Both the position numbers and the translations under genes were made by a program. DNA of 64,000 nt from Asterias amurensis (Eukaryota; Echinodermata; Asteroidea; Forcipulatida; Asteriidae): NCBI RefSeq assembly GCF_032118995.1, contig NC_092654.1, positions 11,726,284 to 11,790,283 on the forward strand, in the 5' to 3' direction. Positions 52,701 to 63,884 of the stretch are shown here, in pieces. The notes under the pieces are model-generated. The model searched no databases and was not told the origin of the DNA. It saw only the letters and a list, made by a program, of their open reading frames with translations. How positions within the stretch are numbered: position 1 is the stretch's first letter; every line of letters begins with the position of its first letter.

Positions 52701-55470
52701 TGCTGCTAAAGAATGCTAAAAAATGAACAGTTCATGGGTGAGTAGAAACAAGATGGGTTTTTTGAAACTTGAAAGTCTGGAGTGAGTTGATGTTGAGAAT
52801 GTGACTTGGTGGGGAGAGTTCCAGCATCAAATCAATATGATAGCACTTACCATCGCGTTTGTCAAGTGTTAATGATTTTCAATCAACTTTTAATGCACCA
52901 CTCTGCAGTAGCATGCTTTTTATTATTAAAAAAGCCAATCCCATTTTTCCATAGGCTATTTTTTTTTAAAGAAATTTGTACTTTATCTTAAATGTATGTG
53001 CTAATTAAATACTTTACTATATTTGATATTTGAAGATATTTGAAGATATTTGAATTACTTGTTTCAGTGAAAGATTAGAAGGGTGATTTCATATAAAAAA
53101 GAGGCAGAAAATGTGACGAATCTACCTATTTTTGTTCTTTCTCATGTTAAGGACCTGCCTATAAAAGGCAATATGTCAACATAGGATGACTTTTATCAAT
53201 AAACCCCTTATACGAAGTCACTCACATCATTGCTGGTCCTTGCTCTATTTTCACAGTGAAATTGTGTTGAAGTTATATACAGGGCCCCGCCTACTATCCC
53301 ATAGTAATACGGTCGTCAGACTTGACTTATGCCACATAGGGTGTCATGGCGGATTATTTGTTCACTTCTGCACCCAGGCACGAAAGGGAAATAAACGACA
53401 ACGCCTTCAAAAGAGAAAAAGTATGTCGTAAAAAGTTCAACCTTCTTGCAAAAATTTGTAAGGAGAAATTCATACACGGTACATAGATTTGATAGAAATT
53501 AATTGTGGTTTAGAGAAACAAAATCGACTCACTGGTAGAACGAAGCGGCGCTACTGCTGATCTGAAATCATATCGGCCTTCTCTGCTGAAAACTCCGCTC
53601 ATGGAGCTGCAGTTTTGTGCATTTGATGCCATGCTTTTAGCCTTCACGTTTGAAGTTAACGTTCAGGACAATTTCCCGCTCAACATAAGGGAGTAACTTC
53701 GCCCTCCCTGAAGATTTTATATACAGACCGGCTTCTCTCATACCTCTCCAAAGTCGCCATTTGTTGTTGATGATACAAAATACACGCCATGCACCTTGAG
53801 TTATAAATCAGGCAAGGTCTCAATAAACGTGCGCGCTCACTTTAAATTTGAGGGGGATAGGTGCATTGAATTGATGGGGTTATAATAGACTGCATCACAA
53901 TGTTTTTTTTGCGAAACGCGAGCGCTTTTGTTTTGACTCATTAACAAATTGAAAGGGATAAACTACCGATTATTGAAAAATTGATTGGTTGGTTAATTCT
54001 TGGTACATTCACAATCGTGTAGCATGTGGGCATGTACACAAGTGTGATCAATACACGTTTGATGTGCCATTATATAACTGGGTACTATACTTTATTGAAA
54101 GGTATAGCAAGTGCCCAACTTGGGTTAGCTGGTACTTAAAATTAAAGGACCCCGCTACACAAACCTGACCAAAACTGGAGTGTGTGTTTGCCTTCAAAAA
54201 TACACCAGACATTTGTTGTTTTGAACACTCCAATGTTGATTTTGTCTCAGCTCCCACTAGTTTCTTGAAACAATCATGTTTGTTAACCAATAAAGCCATG
54301 ATGAAAAATTGTTTGATACTTGAGGACCCCACCCCTAAGGATGATGGAAAGTGATAAAGGTCTACAAATAATATCTGTAAAAAAAATATATATTTTGATG
54401 ACAGTTCCTATGTATGAACACTTTAACTGTAAACAAAATGTTAAAATTACTTTGTTGAAAGACCTTCGATTTGTTTTCGATATTAACGATCTTATGTTAA
54501 AAAATTATCACCGATTATTGTTCAGTTTTATAGATTCACACAAGTTTCCGTTAGGCGGCCATTTTAAAAGAGAGACGAAAGTAAAAAAACAAAGAGATTC
54601 TTTTATCGGGATAATGTATTGCTTACTCATCATTTATTCCTGTCATTTCCCAACTTTACACTTTTGAAGATTCTTCAAATTTGCATGAATTATATTAAAT
54701 TAATTTACAATAAATAGATGTTACAATATTTATGTGACAGGGTAAAATGCAATCCGCTCAGATTTGAGCGTTGGATTTGTTCCCCTCAGACAGAATGTCA
54801 ATGATTGTCAGATATCATATTTTTGTTTTTTAATATAAATTTTGTACTGATCAATTCACAAAACGTATAAATTAATTATTTCATTTGATGAAATCTTTAT
54901 GCACATCGTTGGCAAAAAACATACAATACACACCCCAAGTAATTAAACATGCTTCGTAAGAGTAAAACACAAGCACAGTGTGTGTGTGTAAACAACTACA
55001 GAGACACACCAAGCAAGTCAACATTATTAACACACTTATAAACACACTACACGCGTAATAGACTGTTGGTAATAATGTAGGTAAACACGGCAGAATAGAA
55101 GTATAATACACTACTTGAAAACAGTCAAAGTGAAACAGTAGTTTTCAAAACCAAACAATTTAAACACACTTCAAAAATTCCAATGGCATCTGCATCAGAA
55201 ACACTCATATGTTTTGGCGGTAATTTTTTAAAAGTTCAATTAAAAACTAGTACAACAAACCCAAATACTACAGTACAAACATTAAGTTTTTGTTTCTGCC
55301 TCTCGGCAAAGTTTCTGACTAATACAAAAACAATCTTAAGGTATACACTAGTGGTGAATTAAGTATCTGAATTGAACATGATTAATCTACATTGGAAAAC
55401 TGAATGGCAAGATAAGTTCTTCCAGGTCTTTTGATTTGTTTTGTTAAGGACATGATCAGCGAGCACATCA
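52701..55470. other. Intergenic, nothing recognised
   Basis: No coding segment, RNA gene or clear repeat could be supported on either strand. Frames up to 115 codons (54,320-54,667) have AT-driven composition. Confidence 0.5.
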
Positions 55471-55473
55471 CTT

Positions 55474-55793
55474 TATTAGACCCCTGGCATAATGCTCAAC
55501 ACTGCTGGCACACTAAGTTAACGCTGTGGTTTTTTTACACACCAAGAGCAAATAGCAGCTGTCATTATAAACAGAATGCCTCCTTTTGCGAGGGCGCTGT
55601 TTGCAAGTGTGACGTCATTACAGACCTTTTCGCAAATACCATTGCACAAGCGCACACTGTTGAATGAGGTGCATTGTGGGATAGATATGGATCAAAATTG
55701 ATCACCAGCTAGACCACAATGCATCTTATTCCAAGCTTTACGCTCGCGCCTCAGTATTTGCGAAAGGTCTATGCTAGGGGTCTATTGCGGAAT
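55474..55793. repeat. Inverted-repeat element with AGACCCCTGGCATA ends
   Basis: TTAGACCCCTGGCATAATG left and TATGCTAGGGGTCTATTG right. An inner pair, AGACCTTTTCGCAAATACC and GTATTTGCGAAAGGTCTATG, brackets the right half. It looks like one element with internal rearrangement. Confidence 0.7.
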
Positions 55794-56034
55794 GGTCACT
55801 GTAGCTAAGGGTATCATGAGAAGCATAACTTGAACTCGCTACTGCACAACTCATGTTTCATGCCTTGTCCGATTTTGAGGTTCTGACACCGACCATGCAC
55901 CGACACGTTCGGACACCCCTTCGTTTTGACATCCCTATATGACAACACCCCTATGTTCCACCCCCTATATGTTCTGACACCCCTCACCCTAACCCTATAA
56001 CCCTCACACTAAACCAACCATGTATAGATCATGG

Positions 56035-56224
56035 TCCAATTTTAAGGAACTGCTTTAGGAACACAACAAAGCTTTAGCAAACAAAAAGTATGCTTAACAA
56101 AATAAGCCAACCAGCCAAAACACAATTCCACAAGCTGTGACTGGTATCCTGTTAATTTTTGCTCAGTAAAAGAATTTGTAAAGCAGTTTGCTGCTTAAGC
56201 AACTGTATGATTTTGAGCCCAGGA
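56035..56224 (+). repeat. Family D element
   Basis: TGGTCCAATTTTAAGGAACT, AAAGTATGCTTAACAAAATA, CTGTGACTGGTATCCTGTTA and AAGCAACTGTATGATTTTGA follow the family order end to end. About 190 bases. Confidence 0.75.
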
Positions 56225-57177
56225 TGAGTTATCGGTACATAGGGGTGTCAGATGGGTGTTGAAACACAGAGCAGTAGGTAACAATTACGGGGTCCCTGCA
56301 ATTGCTTACATACATCCAAGCAACCAAGACTGACCAATGACTACAAGCTAGACTGAATGGGTAAAGAGATCAACAAGCGATTTGGTCCAACTTCATATAA
56401 CCATTCCAAGCCAAATGTTTTTGGTCTATGCAGAGACAATTTAAGGGTTACAGAAGAGTAAATTATTGGTTTTATGAAGCATCCATTCATTTCCATCCTC
56501 CGTTACCAACCCATGAAAATTTCATCACTCAAGGGCACAATTTTGATGTGGACAAGTTATCTTACATGAAGTATTTCAGATGGATATATTTTTCACAAAA
56601 ATATGGTTGTGGATTCATGTTTTTTTCACAAAAATATGGTTGTGGATTCAAGTTTATAAGAAGTATGATTTCAGATTAAAAAATCATTCATTTATGATTT
56701 CAGTCAAATATCCTGACATGAAAGAGAAATGGTCACACATTCTTAATTTATATTATATGCAGTGCCCTACTTCTTAACCAAATTTTCCCCACTGGGGGCA
56801 ATTATGCCCGGATTGGGACATAGAGTGATCCTAATTGAGACATACAGTGCTTTCCAATCAAGTACTGGGTATCAAATGAGTGACATATTCTGCCAATGGC
56901 TTTGGCCACCAATAGGCCCTACTCCAAACTAATTCTGTGCAACACATACAAAGTTTGTCCGAACAAGACTCGATTGAAAAAGTTATTATTCTTGTCATGT
57001 CTGCATTCAGAAACCCAAGTTATCAATGCAGTGCAAGCAACCATCAATGCCCCCAAACTGTTTATATATTGCAAACATGCCATGTCACAGCTCATGCTGA
57101 GCTGCCATTTTAAATGGTCAAAAATGCACAAAATAAGCATGGTGGTGAATGCAAAGTGGTTTGAAATACTCGTGGGA

Positions 57178-57232
57178 GGGGGGGGGGGGTTGCAAACCAA
57201 GATTTCTAGCTTAGATTGCGGACCCCCCCCCC
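57178..57232. repeat. Homopolymer G-run and C-run pair
   Basis: Twelve G (57,178-57,189) and ten C (57,223-57,232) are separated by 33 bases and can pair as a hairpin. Such runs are also prone to sequencing error. Confidence 0.8.
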
Positions 57233-58155
57233 AGAGCGGTGGTTCTTAATCACACTAAGTGCATGCAATTGATACAATTTCACAGCCATGCCTAAATAGG
57301 GACCCCTGCTAATTTACTGTCTTTGAAAAGGACTTCAGGAGGTCACTACAGCAAGATGTATGATACGACTCATCATTCGATTCTCAAAGAGAAACTCTTC
57401 AAGAAAAAGTTCAAATGTTCAGTGAAAACCTGCTGCAGAGCTCAATGACGCATACGTGATACATGACTTCTTGGGAGCCAAAAGCTCGCCTCAGGAATTC
57501 CACTCATTTTACAATGGCCAAGAAATTTAGTCGATAATCTTGTTGTAGGGATACTCTGTAATTTCTCCAATTAGTATACCACAGTGTATTCCATTGTTTG
57601 AAACTACTGAAAACGTATCAAGAATTAAAAACAATTAACAATAATTTTTAAAAGTTCACAACCACTCCAAAAAATAACAATCACCTATTGTACAGAAAAA
57701 TGAACTTCAAGCAAACAGCACATGTACTTTTCTGGGATTAAATAAAATAAACAAATCAAATTACATACTACTATCCTGTATAAAACATCCCTTAAAGATG
57801 GACTATAACAGATTATTGATATAGCCAATATTACTATTTTTGTACAAGAAATGTAAAATAAGGACTGATATTTTAGTAGTATTCAATAAAACCTTTACCT
57901 TCATGCAAAAAAAACACAAACTCGCGCGGCGTACTCCGACCCAGAAAACTCAGTTTCGGCAAAAGCCGGTGACCCACGAACCATTCATACACAGTGTGTG
58001 ACGTCACACCACGTACCGAAGCTCTGTACACAGTGTGTCAGGTCGATCGTGTGCGTGCATTTTACATGTAATGTACACTGAATGTGGAATAACATCGGAC
58101 ACTATAGGCTGCATTTTTTTGACACAAAAAAACAGCGAAACTGTCCGATGGCAGC

Positions 58156-58378
58156 GGGTCTTGGGAAAACCACAGTATAGATGAGGAAAAGGCATTTCAG
58201 GGAGGCACTTCAGAGGAAAGTGAGGGCTCTAGCGATAAGGGGAGCTCACCGGACGAGAGAGAAGCCGAAGACGTGTTATGAGTACATGTAGTTAACCAGC
58301 CCGGGGACGATGATCGTCAGGCCGAAGACGATGAGCCAAACTCTGATGATCGACGGCTAAAGACAGACTGGTAAGGCC
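58156..58378 (+). other. Possible exon with acidic coding stretch, broken by a stop
   Basis: One frame reads DEEKAFQGGTSEESEGSSDK and continues acidic to a TGA at 58,279, then resumes in the same frame (DDDRQAEDDEPNSDDRR) up to a good donor, CTG|GTAAGG, at 58,379. The composition (Glu, Asp, Ser) is unlike the AT-driven noise around it. It could be a pseudogene exon, or coding in a different gene model. Protein not identified. Confidence 0.4.
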
Positions 58379-58866
58379 ACAAAACGTTTCATGAATTATA
58401 CTGAATGATGCTTCGTTTGATCAGTTTATTTCTGCTCCAAAAAATAGTTGAAGGCTATCCTTGACTAAATTAAAACATGAACGAACATGATGGACAAGGT
58501 TTATTGTTTACCTCCATTCACGTTATAATACATGTATGTGAACAACACATGCACTGACTTAGCGGGCAGTAGAAATGTGAGAGGAGGGGTAATTTTTGTC
58601 TTGCGTTTTATACTTTGTTGGCAAAATTCATACATTATCAATTTAAACTGATATTGTAGATAACCTATGTTGTTGTTTTTCTCCACCAAGTAACTGCGTG
58701 GTGGTTGACACATGTGCATCTACACAAATATCTCATGTACATGTATGTAACTGCTACTTTGGATTATGATTGCCTTCTGGCATGGGTATAGTTTTAAAGC
58801 AATTCAGGTACACACATGCAATATTAACACTTCACCATGCAAACCACAAATCTGTTGTTAATAATT

Positions 58867-58918
58867 TTGTATGAATTCTTTTGTTAATAATTTTGTATGA
58901 ATTCTTTTGTTTTGTTTT
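58867..58918 (+). repeat. 27-bp tandem duplication
   Basis: AATAATTTTGTATGAATTCT followed by TTTGTT occurs twice in direct succession, just before a TTTTGTTTTACAG acceptor-like site ending at 58,921. Confidence 0.8.
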
Positions 58919-58921
58919 ACA

Positions 58922-59150
58922 GAAAACACTGCAATGATGATTATCAGCAAGTGGTGAGCTTAGGACTATCTTGTCCGTTCAACCGCTGCCACCGACATCA
59001 TGTTTGATGGCAGCAACACGAAGGACGTTTCCAAACCCTCGTGTACAGTACAGTGGAAGGATTTTCGTATCCACCAACGGATTAGGCAGCTTTGCTTTGG
59101 TTTAGTCGTAACAATTTTCCAAGTTATAATGATCCGGAGGGAGTGAGAAA
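58922..59150 (+). other. Possible decayed exon after an acceptor site
   Basis: After the acceptor TTTTGTTTTACAG, three frames each contain a stretch of non-random look but all are broken by stops: one gives CNDDYQQVVSLGLSCPFNR, another RTFPNPRVQYSGRIFVSTNG. No donor ends it. If real, it would be the next exon after 58,156-58,378. I do not recognise it. Confidence 0.25.
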
Positions 59151-59345
59151 TAATTTGATAAGCCATAATAATTTACGTATAAATGTACATGTATATTATT
59201 TCATTTTGTTTCTTTCAGATGGGTGGGTGGTTCAAATTGATTAATTTAATTTGAACCACCCACCCCTCTGAAAGACACAAAATGTAAATTACTATGGCTT
59301 ATAAAATTAGGTGTGTGGTTCAAATTGATTAATTTAGCACTTATG
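59150..59345. repeat. Long hairpin around GGGTGGGTGGTTCAAATT
   Basis: GGGTGGGTGGTTCAAATT at 59,221 and AATTTGAACCACCCACCC at about 59,249 are exact inverses. Outer arms CATTTTGTTTCTTTCAGA / TCTGAAAGACACAAAATG and ATAAGCCATA / TATGGCTTAT extend the pairing. A direct partial copy (GTGGTTCAAATTGATTAATT) follows at 59,316. Confidence 0.85.
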
Positions 59346-59749
59346 TGCAATAAACTTGTCCCCTGTTGTCAACAATACACTATGATTAACATGGTAACAA
59401 CATTCAACTTGGTTAGCAGAAATATAAAAACAAAACAAAAAACAGAAGCCATGTACACCTCCATAATAACGACAACACTAAAACTGTATGTATTTGCAAA
59501 CGACAATAGTTTATTTTTGAGTTTAAAATATCAAAATTGAAAAAAGGTTGCCTAGTGATAGCGAAATCATCTGAACAGTCCGTCATCAAAAAAAGTTAAC
59601 TATACAACCCTGTCAACGCCCCTCCCCCCCCCCAAAAAAAAAAAACCTAAGCCATGTTATGTACCTAGTTAGCTGTGGTTCTCTTTGTAAATTGTAAATT
59701 AAGTTGTACATTAAAAGAATATAATGAAATCATTGTGTACAGACCATGT

Positions 59750-60490
59750 CATTCTGTTTTTAAACAAAGTTGATTGTACTACCCTGGTTACCCCCCCCAA
59801 AAAAAAAATATATATATATATAAAAAATAAAATAAAAACCCACATCAATGTGTACAAGCTAGGGCCCAATTTCATGGATCTGCTTACTGTAAACAAAGAA
59901 TCGACACTTGCGGAAGCAGGAAATTCTGTGCTTACGTCAAGCGTGTTTCACAGGTTACCAGCAAATTTTGGCTTTTGCGGGTCATGGGTGCATACTTGGT
60001 TTATACCAGGCATTCTACGCTTACAAAGTATTAAGTGCAGAAATTTAGCCTTTGGACGTAAGCAGAGAACCGTGACCATAGCGCACATTTTGGTGGTGAA
60101 CAGATCCATGAAATTGGGCACAGGTCATTCTTTCTTTAAACAAAGTTGATTCTACTACCATGGACCCCCCCCCCCTACCAAAAAAAAGCACAAAAAAATC
60201 AATGTGTACAGGCTAGCTAGGGCCCAGTTTCATGGATCTGCATACTGTAAACAAAGAATCGACACTTGCGGAAGCAGGAAATTCTGTGCTTACGTCAAGC
60301 GTGTTTCACAGGTTACCAGTAAATTTTGGCTTTTGCCCGTCATGGGTGCATAGTTGGTTTATACCAGGCATTCTACGCTTACAAAGTAAGCTCAGAAATT
60401 TAGCGTTTGGACGTAAGCAGAGAACGGTGACCATAAGCACAGAATTTGGTGATGAACAGATCCATGAAACTGGACACAGGTCATTCTTTC
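59750..60490 (+). repeat. Tandem duplication, about 355-bp unit: C-run, A-run and family C element
   Basis: Two units each run AAACAAAGTTGATT, then 8-13 C, 8-10 A, then ATCAATGTGTACA, then a complete family C element (59,865-60,118; 60,222-60,474) ending CAGGTCATTCTTTCTT. A third unit start with its own C-run and A-run is at 60,490-60,541. Frames with TVNKESTLAEAGNSVLTSSV belong to the repeat, not a gene. Confidence 0.88.
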
Positions 60491-60540
60491 TTCAAAGTTG
60501 AACCCACTACCTTTGAACCCCCACCCCCCCCCCAAAAAAA

Positions 60541-60700
60541 AAGCTGTTGCATCCTTTTCCGGCTGGTGAAGGTTGATGTCAATGACACGGGGGTTACACA
60601 TCAGCTGCGGATGGAGTTGTTTTCATGTCTTGTCACCCTGCTGACAATGAACAAGTGCATTGTGCATGCATTCTATGCGTATCTGTTTAATGAAAAATAA
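60541..60700 (+). other. Possible terminal coding exon, unidentified
   Basis: Right after the third C/A run, one frame reads LVKVDVNDTGVTHQLRMELF and on to a TAA at 60,698, with AATAAA overlapping the stop. The composition looks like a folded protein end, with hydrophobic helix-like segments, unlike the repeats before it. No clean acceptor is seen beyond the AAAAG at its start. It may be a captured or decayed 3' exon. Confidence 0.35.
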
Positions 60701-60929
60701 AAAACAAAACCAAATAATCGTTATGTGGGATTTCTTGAAAATTTACAAGGCAGAAATACAATCTCGGAAGGTTTGACGTAACACCATGTACTGACAATCT
60801 CTCTTTGAGTTGGCGTAGTTTTGAAAATAACCTTACAGGAGTTAACGCAAAACCAGTACAAAAGGAGTCCACATGCAACCAAACCAAGGGGGCAGGTTTT
60901 CTTTATGTCTGATAGAAAACATGACCTCC

Positions 60930-61050
60930 AACCACCCCCCTCCCCCAGATCTACACCTAGTACAAAACTGTTCAGGTACAGATCGGGGTAGGGGGGGGGG
61001 TTCTTGCGATTCAACACCCCATCCCCTCCACCCCCCCCCCCCCCCCCCCA
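60930..61050. repeat. G-run and C-run cluster
   Basis: C-runs at about 60,935-60,956 and 61,031-61,049 (19 C) and a G-run at about 60,988-61,000. Both strands can form quadruplex or hairpin structures. Coding frames here (Gly-rich, Pro-rich) are artefacts. Confidence 0.85.
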
Positions 61051-61146
61051 TCACCGTGAACAGTTTTCAAAGGGGCAGCTGAAAAACTAAAAATGAAGAA
61101 ATCATCTGATCCTCTGAAAATTTGCATGCATAGGCCTACTACTTAC

Positions 61147-61259
61147 CTCAAGTGCTATTGAGAATCTTAGGTCTCCATTTCTAGTTCTGGCTAGCATGTC
61201 TCCGTACTGCATTGTCTTCGTCCTGCATTCTCATTGTAGTGTAGAGCTGCGAGTTTTTT
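61147..61259 (-). other. Possible internal exon on the minus strand
   Basis: It is bounded by the acceptor TTTTTTTGTACAG and the donor GAG|GTAAGT on the minus strand. All three frames contain stops, so it would be untranslated or end a short frame from the exon at 61,942. Confidence 0.35.
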
Positions 61260-61941
61260 CTGTACAAAAAAATATAAAAACAAAAAATAAATAAATAAAT
61301 AAAAAAACTAGTGCTGAAAAAGAACTGGCCTTATTTTACAAATGCAAATATAGTAAACACTCCATAATTAACCGTGCCAAGCCAATAAACACAGCTATAG
61401 GAAAACTTCAGACTAAACTTCTCTGGAATTGGTAATTCCTGAATTAGGAGAGAAAAATTCTGAATGACCATGGATGGGCAATTATATGGATGGGAGTTTG
61501 AACATATTTTTGAGCTGTGCCTTAAAAAAAAAAGCGAACAATTATTAGGCAGCTTTGGCAAAAACAATGTCCAGCAATCCAGTATAGACCAATATAAATA
61601 CATGTCAGCGAGGCCAATAAACTGTTAACTGTAACAATCAACTTTTTAAATGGATTAATATAGTGTTCACACATGGTTGAGCATGAACATGCCAGAAAGT
61701 GTAAACCAGGGCATAAACATGCCTAAAGCACTTGGGTGGCTACATGGATTCATCACTCAACAGAGTCAATACACTATGTAGCTATTTTATGGTAGTCTGG
61801 TCAGATTCAGAGCATGCACATCGTGTCATTTGACAACAAGATTTTTCTTATTACAATTACATGTACATGTATTGGGCCTGAATTAATAATGGAGATAGTT
61901 TCTCAGTAGTAGATTTTTAAAAATTATTAACAAGTACTTAC

Positions 61942-62175
61942 CAGGCTTTTCTCCCTCTCTTTTCTGTAATGCCACTTGATTCTTTTGCTGTTCCACGGCC
62001 ACTTGCGACCAGGGCCACGGCAGAGGGACCCCGCCGACGTCGTAGCATGCACAAGCAGCACTGGCTGGGGCCTGGTGGTAGAAGATCCCCCTGAATTCTC
62101 TCGATGCTTAGAGGTTTAAATTTCGGAATCGATCCAGGCTTCTTACACAAACTTTGAAACGTCTAGTGCATCCAC
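61942..62175 (-). other. TATA-driven first exon on the minus strand, short coding frame
   Basis: About 28 bases after the TATA box the transcript would start near 62,175. The first useful ATG is at 62,048 and opens MLRRRRGPSAVALVASGRGT and on (35 codons, Arg-rich start, Lys/Arg-rich end) to a consensus donor CCTG|GTAAGT at 61,941. Joined to the exon at 61,147-61,259 the frame stops at once, so it may be a 5' UTR, a non-coding RNA or a decayed gene. The same frame is open upstream of the ATG to about 62,150. Not identified. Confidence 0.45.
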
Positions 62176-62196
62176 AAACAACCAAATAGTCGGCAG

Positions 62197-62204
62197 TATT
62201 TATA
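62197..62204 (-). promoter_or_regulatory. TATA box of the minus-strand transcript
   Basis: TATAAATA on the minus strand. Upstream (62,340-62,450) lie ATGACGTCC, a CRE-like site, and GGCGGGAAA, an E2F-like match, in a locally CpG-richer stretch. The donor at 61,941 is 255 bases downstream. Confidence 0.5.
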
Positions 62205-62704
62205 GCTGATACATTAGAAACAAAAAGCTTCGTAGCACACACGCACGCCTATAGTGTGGATGAAAACGCATACACAACACACGGAGTAACATGGCGTAAT
62301 CTTTGTTTACTCTCGTTGCTTCATGGGTATGACATCACCATTTTTTGACCGCGTTCATGACGTCCGCTGGTTTACAAATCCGCTTGGATTTCAGTGTTGG
62401 TTTAATAGCCGGGAACCAGTACAGGGCGGGAAATTTCAAAATCGAAGAATCGAGGTCAAATTTTTTCGGTCAAATTGTAGCAAAATTATTTGGAGAAAAA
62501 CATGACCACAACAATGAATTGATAGTTGAACATAACATAAACAAGTTCTGATAGTGATTTTAATGTAGGAGTACCGTTATAGTCCATCTTTAAGTAATCA
62601 TGCTTTAAAAAATGTGTCGATTAAACCCAACATTATCAGAAAAAACAACAACTTTGAATTTCACATTTTGATTTATTTATAACTACTTGTCCAGGATTAG
62701 TGTC

Positions 62705-62730
62705 GGGGGGGGGGGGGGAGGGGGAGGGGG
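62705..62730 (+). repeat. Poly-G tract
   Basis: G-runs of 14, 4 and 5 separated by single A. Quadruplex-capable, just outside the right end of the candidate 4.8-kb element. Confidence 0.85.
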
Positions 62731-63371
62731 TGAAGAGGAACATAGACAAACTCTGGCAGCAAATGACAAGATGTAAGAATCAAGAGAATTTAGATAAAAT
62801 TTTGTTGTTGTAAAAACACATGATAGAAAAGAGGGGAAACTATTTCGGTCCTTTCCTGTCCAAAATCTGGAATGCAGTTTGGCTATTTACAAAACATCAG
62901 TATTTGTACCCCTCCCCTTTTATCCTCAAAGTTGAGCAGAGCCAATTAAAATAGCGTGTCTAAAAATACGGCAATGGAATCAGTTTGTGAGAAATGACAA
63001 AATACAATCCATGAGTGACACAGAAGTAAAATTTCATTGAAACAATACAAATAATGTCACAACTATCAGAGGAAATGTGGTTTTTTTAAAAAGAGAAATG
63101 AGCATGCAGCTGCCATTCCAAAAGGTCACTGAATTTACACTGCTGTTAACAATACATGTACTGTACATTTTTTTATACACTGTCAAATAAGACAAATACA
63201 CATATACACATTTTTTTTATATATTAACGTTTGTTTCAAGTATCTCACAAAGCACAACAGAAGTCTTTTGGGTTATCAAAAGACATATATTACATTGGTG
63301 TCAAGGATAGAAATAGAACCCAAAGTACTCCTGTGTTATTGACATTTGCAGGGAAGTGTGCTTTTTGAGAC

Positions 63372-63563
63372 CTGGGCACAATTTCATAAAGCCTGTAAGC
63401 ATATAAACAGGCCAAGCACAGACAAATCTTGCTTAACAGAAGCTGGTTACCAGCCAAATTACATAAAACAATTGTATACATTGCGGCAACTGGTGCCCAA
63501 CTCATTGTTTGCTTAGCAATTAAGCAGTATTTTCTGCTACACAGCTTCATGAAATTGGGCCCA
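63372..63563 (+). repeat. Family D element
   Basis: GGGCACAATTTCATAAAGCC left, CAGCTTCATGAAATTGGGCC right. GCTTAACAGAAGCTGGTTAC and AACTGGTGCCCAACTCATTG lie inside. It is followed by another, cut by the window end, at 63,885. Confidence 0.8.
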
Positions 63564-63884
63564 CAGTGCTACCAATACCATCAACTCCCAAATGGTGATC
63601 GGCTGTGGTAGGTACCTGTTATGCTAGTTAATTTAAATTGATCAACCAATGTGGTCGATGGTTATAAGAAAGTGTCATCAGCATTCTCCCTGAATAGTGG
63701 TCCGCTTGCCAATTGCTATAGTTAATATAACTAAAGAGCCAGTTAAACTTATCTTCAAGTGGTCCGGTTGGCTTTAGTATAGAGTTGAAAAATCTCTCAA
63801 TTTTAACACGGACTTGTGGAAAAGCTTGATGACAAGTGAAATAAGAAGCTATAACAGGTCCTGCTGACTAGTCACTGAAACAGT

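Larger units (their letters stand above)
57792..62593. mobile_element. Candidate 4.8-kb TTAA-flanked transposon
   Basis: TTAAAGATGGACTATAAC at 57,792-57,809 is exactly answered by its inverse GTTATAGTCCATCTTTAA at 62,576-62,593; TTAA is the outer four bases on both sides. Inside are short spliced-looking coding pieces on both strands, a TATA-driven exon near the right end, a perfect 18-bp-arm hairpin, and two tandem family C elements. No intact transposase is visible: the longest frame is 141 codons and is repeat-derived. It may be a decayed autonomous element or a composite. TTAA target use is typical of piggyBac-type elements, but the ends do not show their usual CCC start, so the superfamily is open. 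Confidence 0.5.

Noticed and set aside
55975..56015. Telomere-like CCCTAACCCT
   Set aside because: Only one or two imperfect units in a CCC-rich stretch; no array.
59724..60501. Two similar frames of 141 and 89 codons
   Set aside because: They are the tandem C-run and family C unit translated; similarity is due to DNA duplication.
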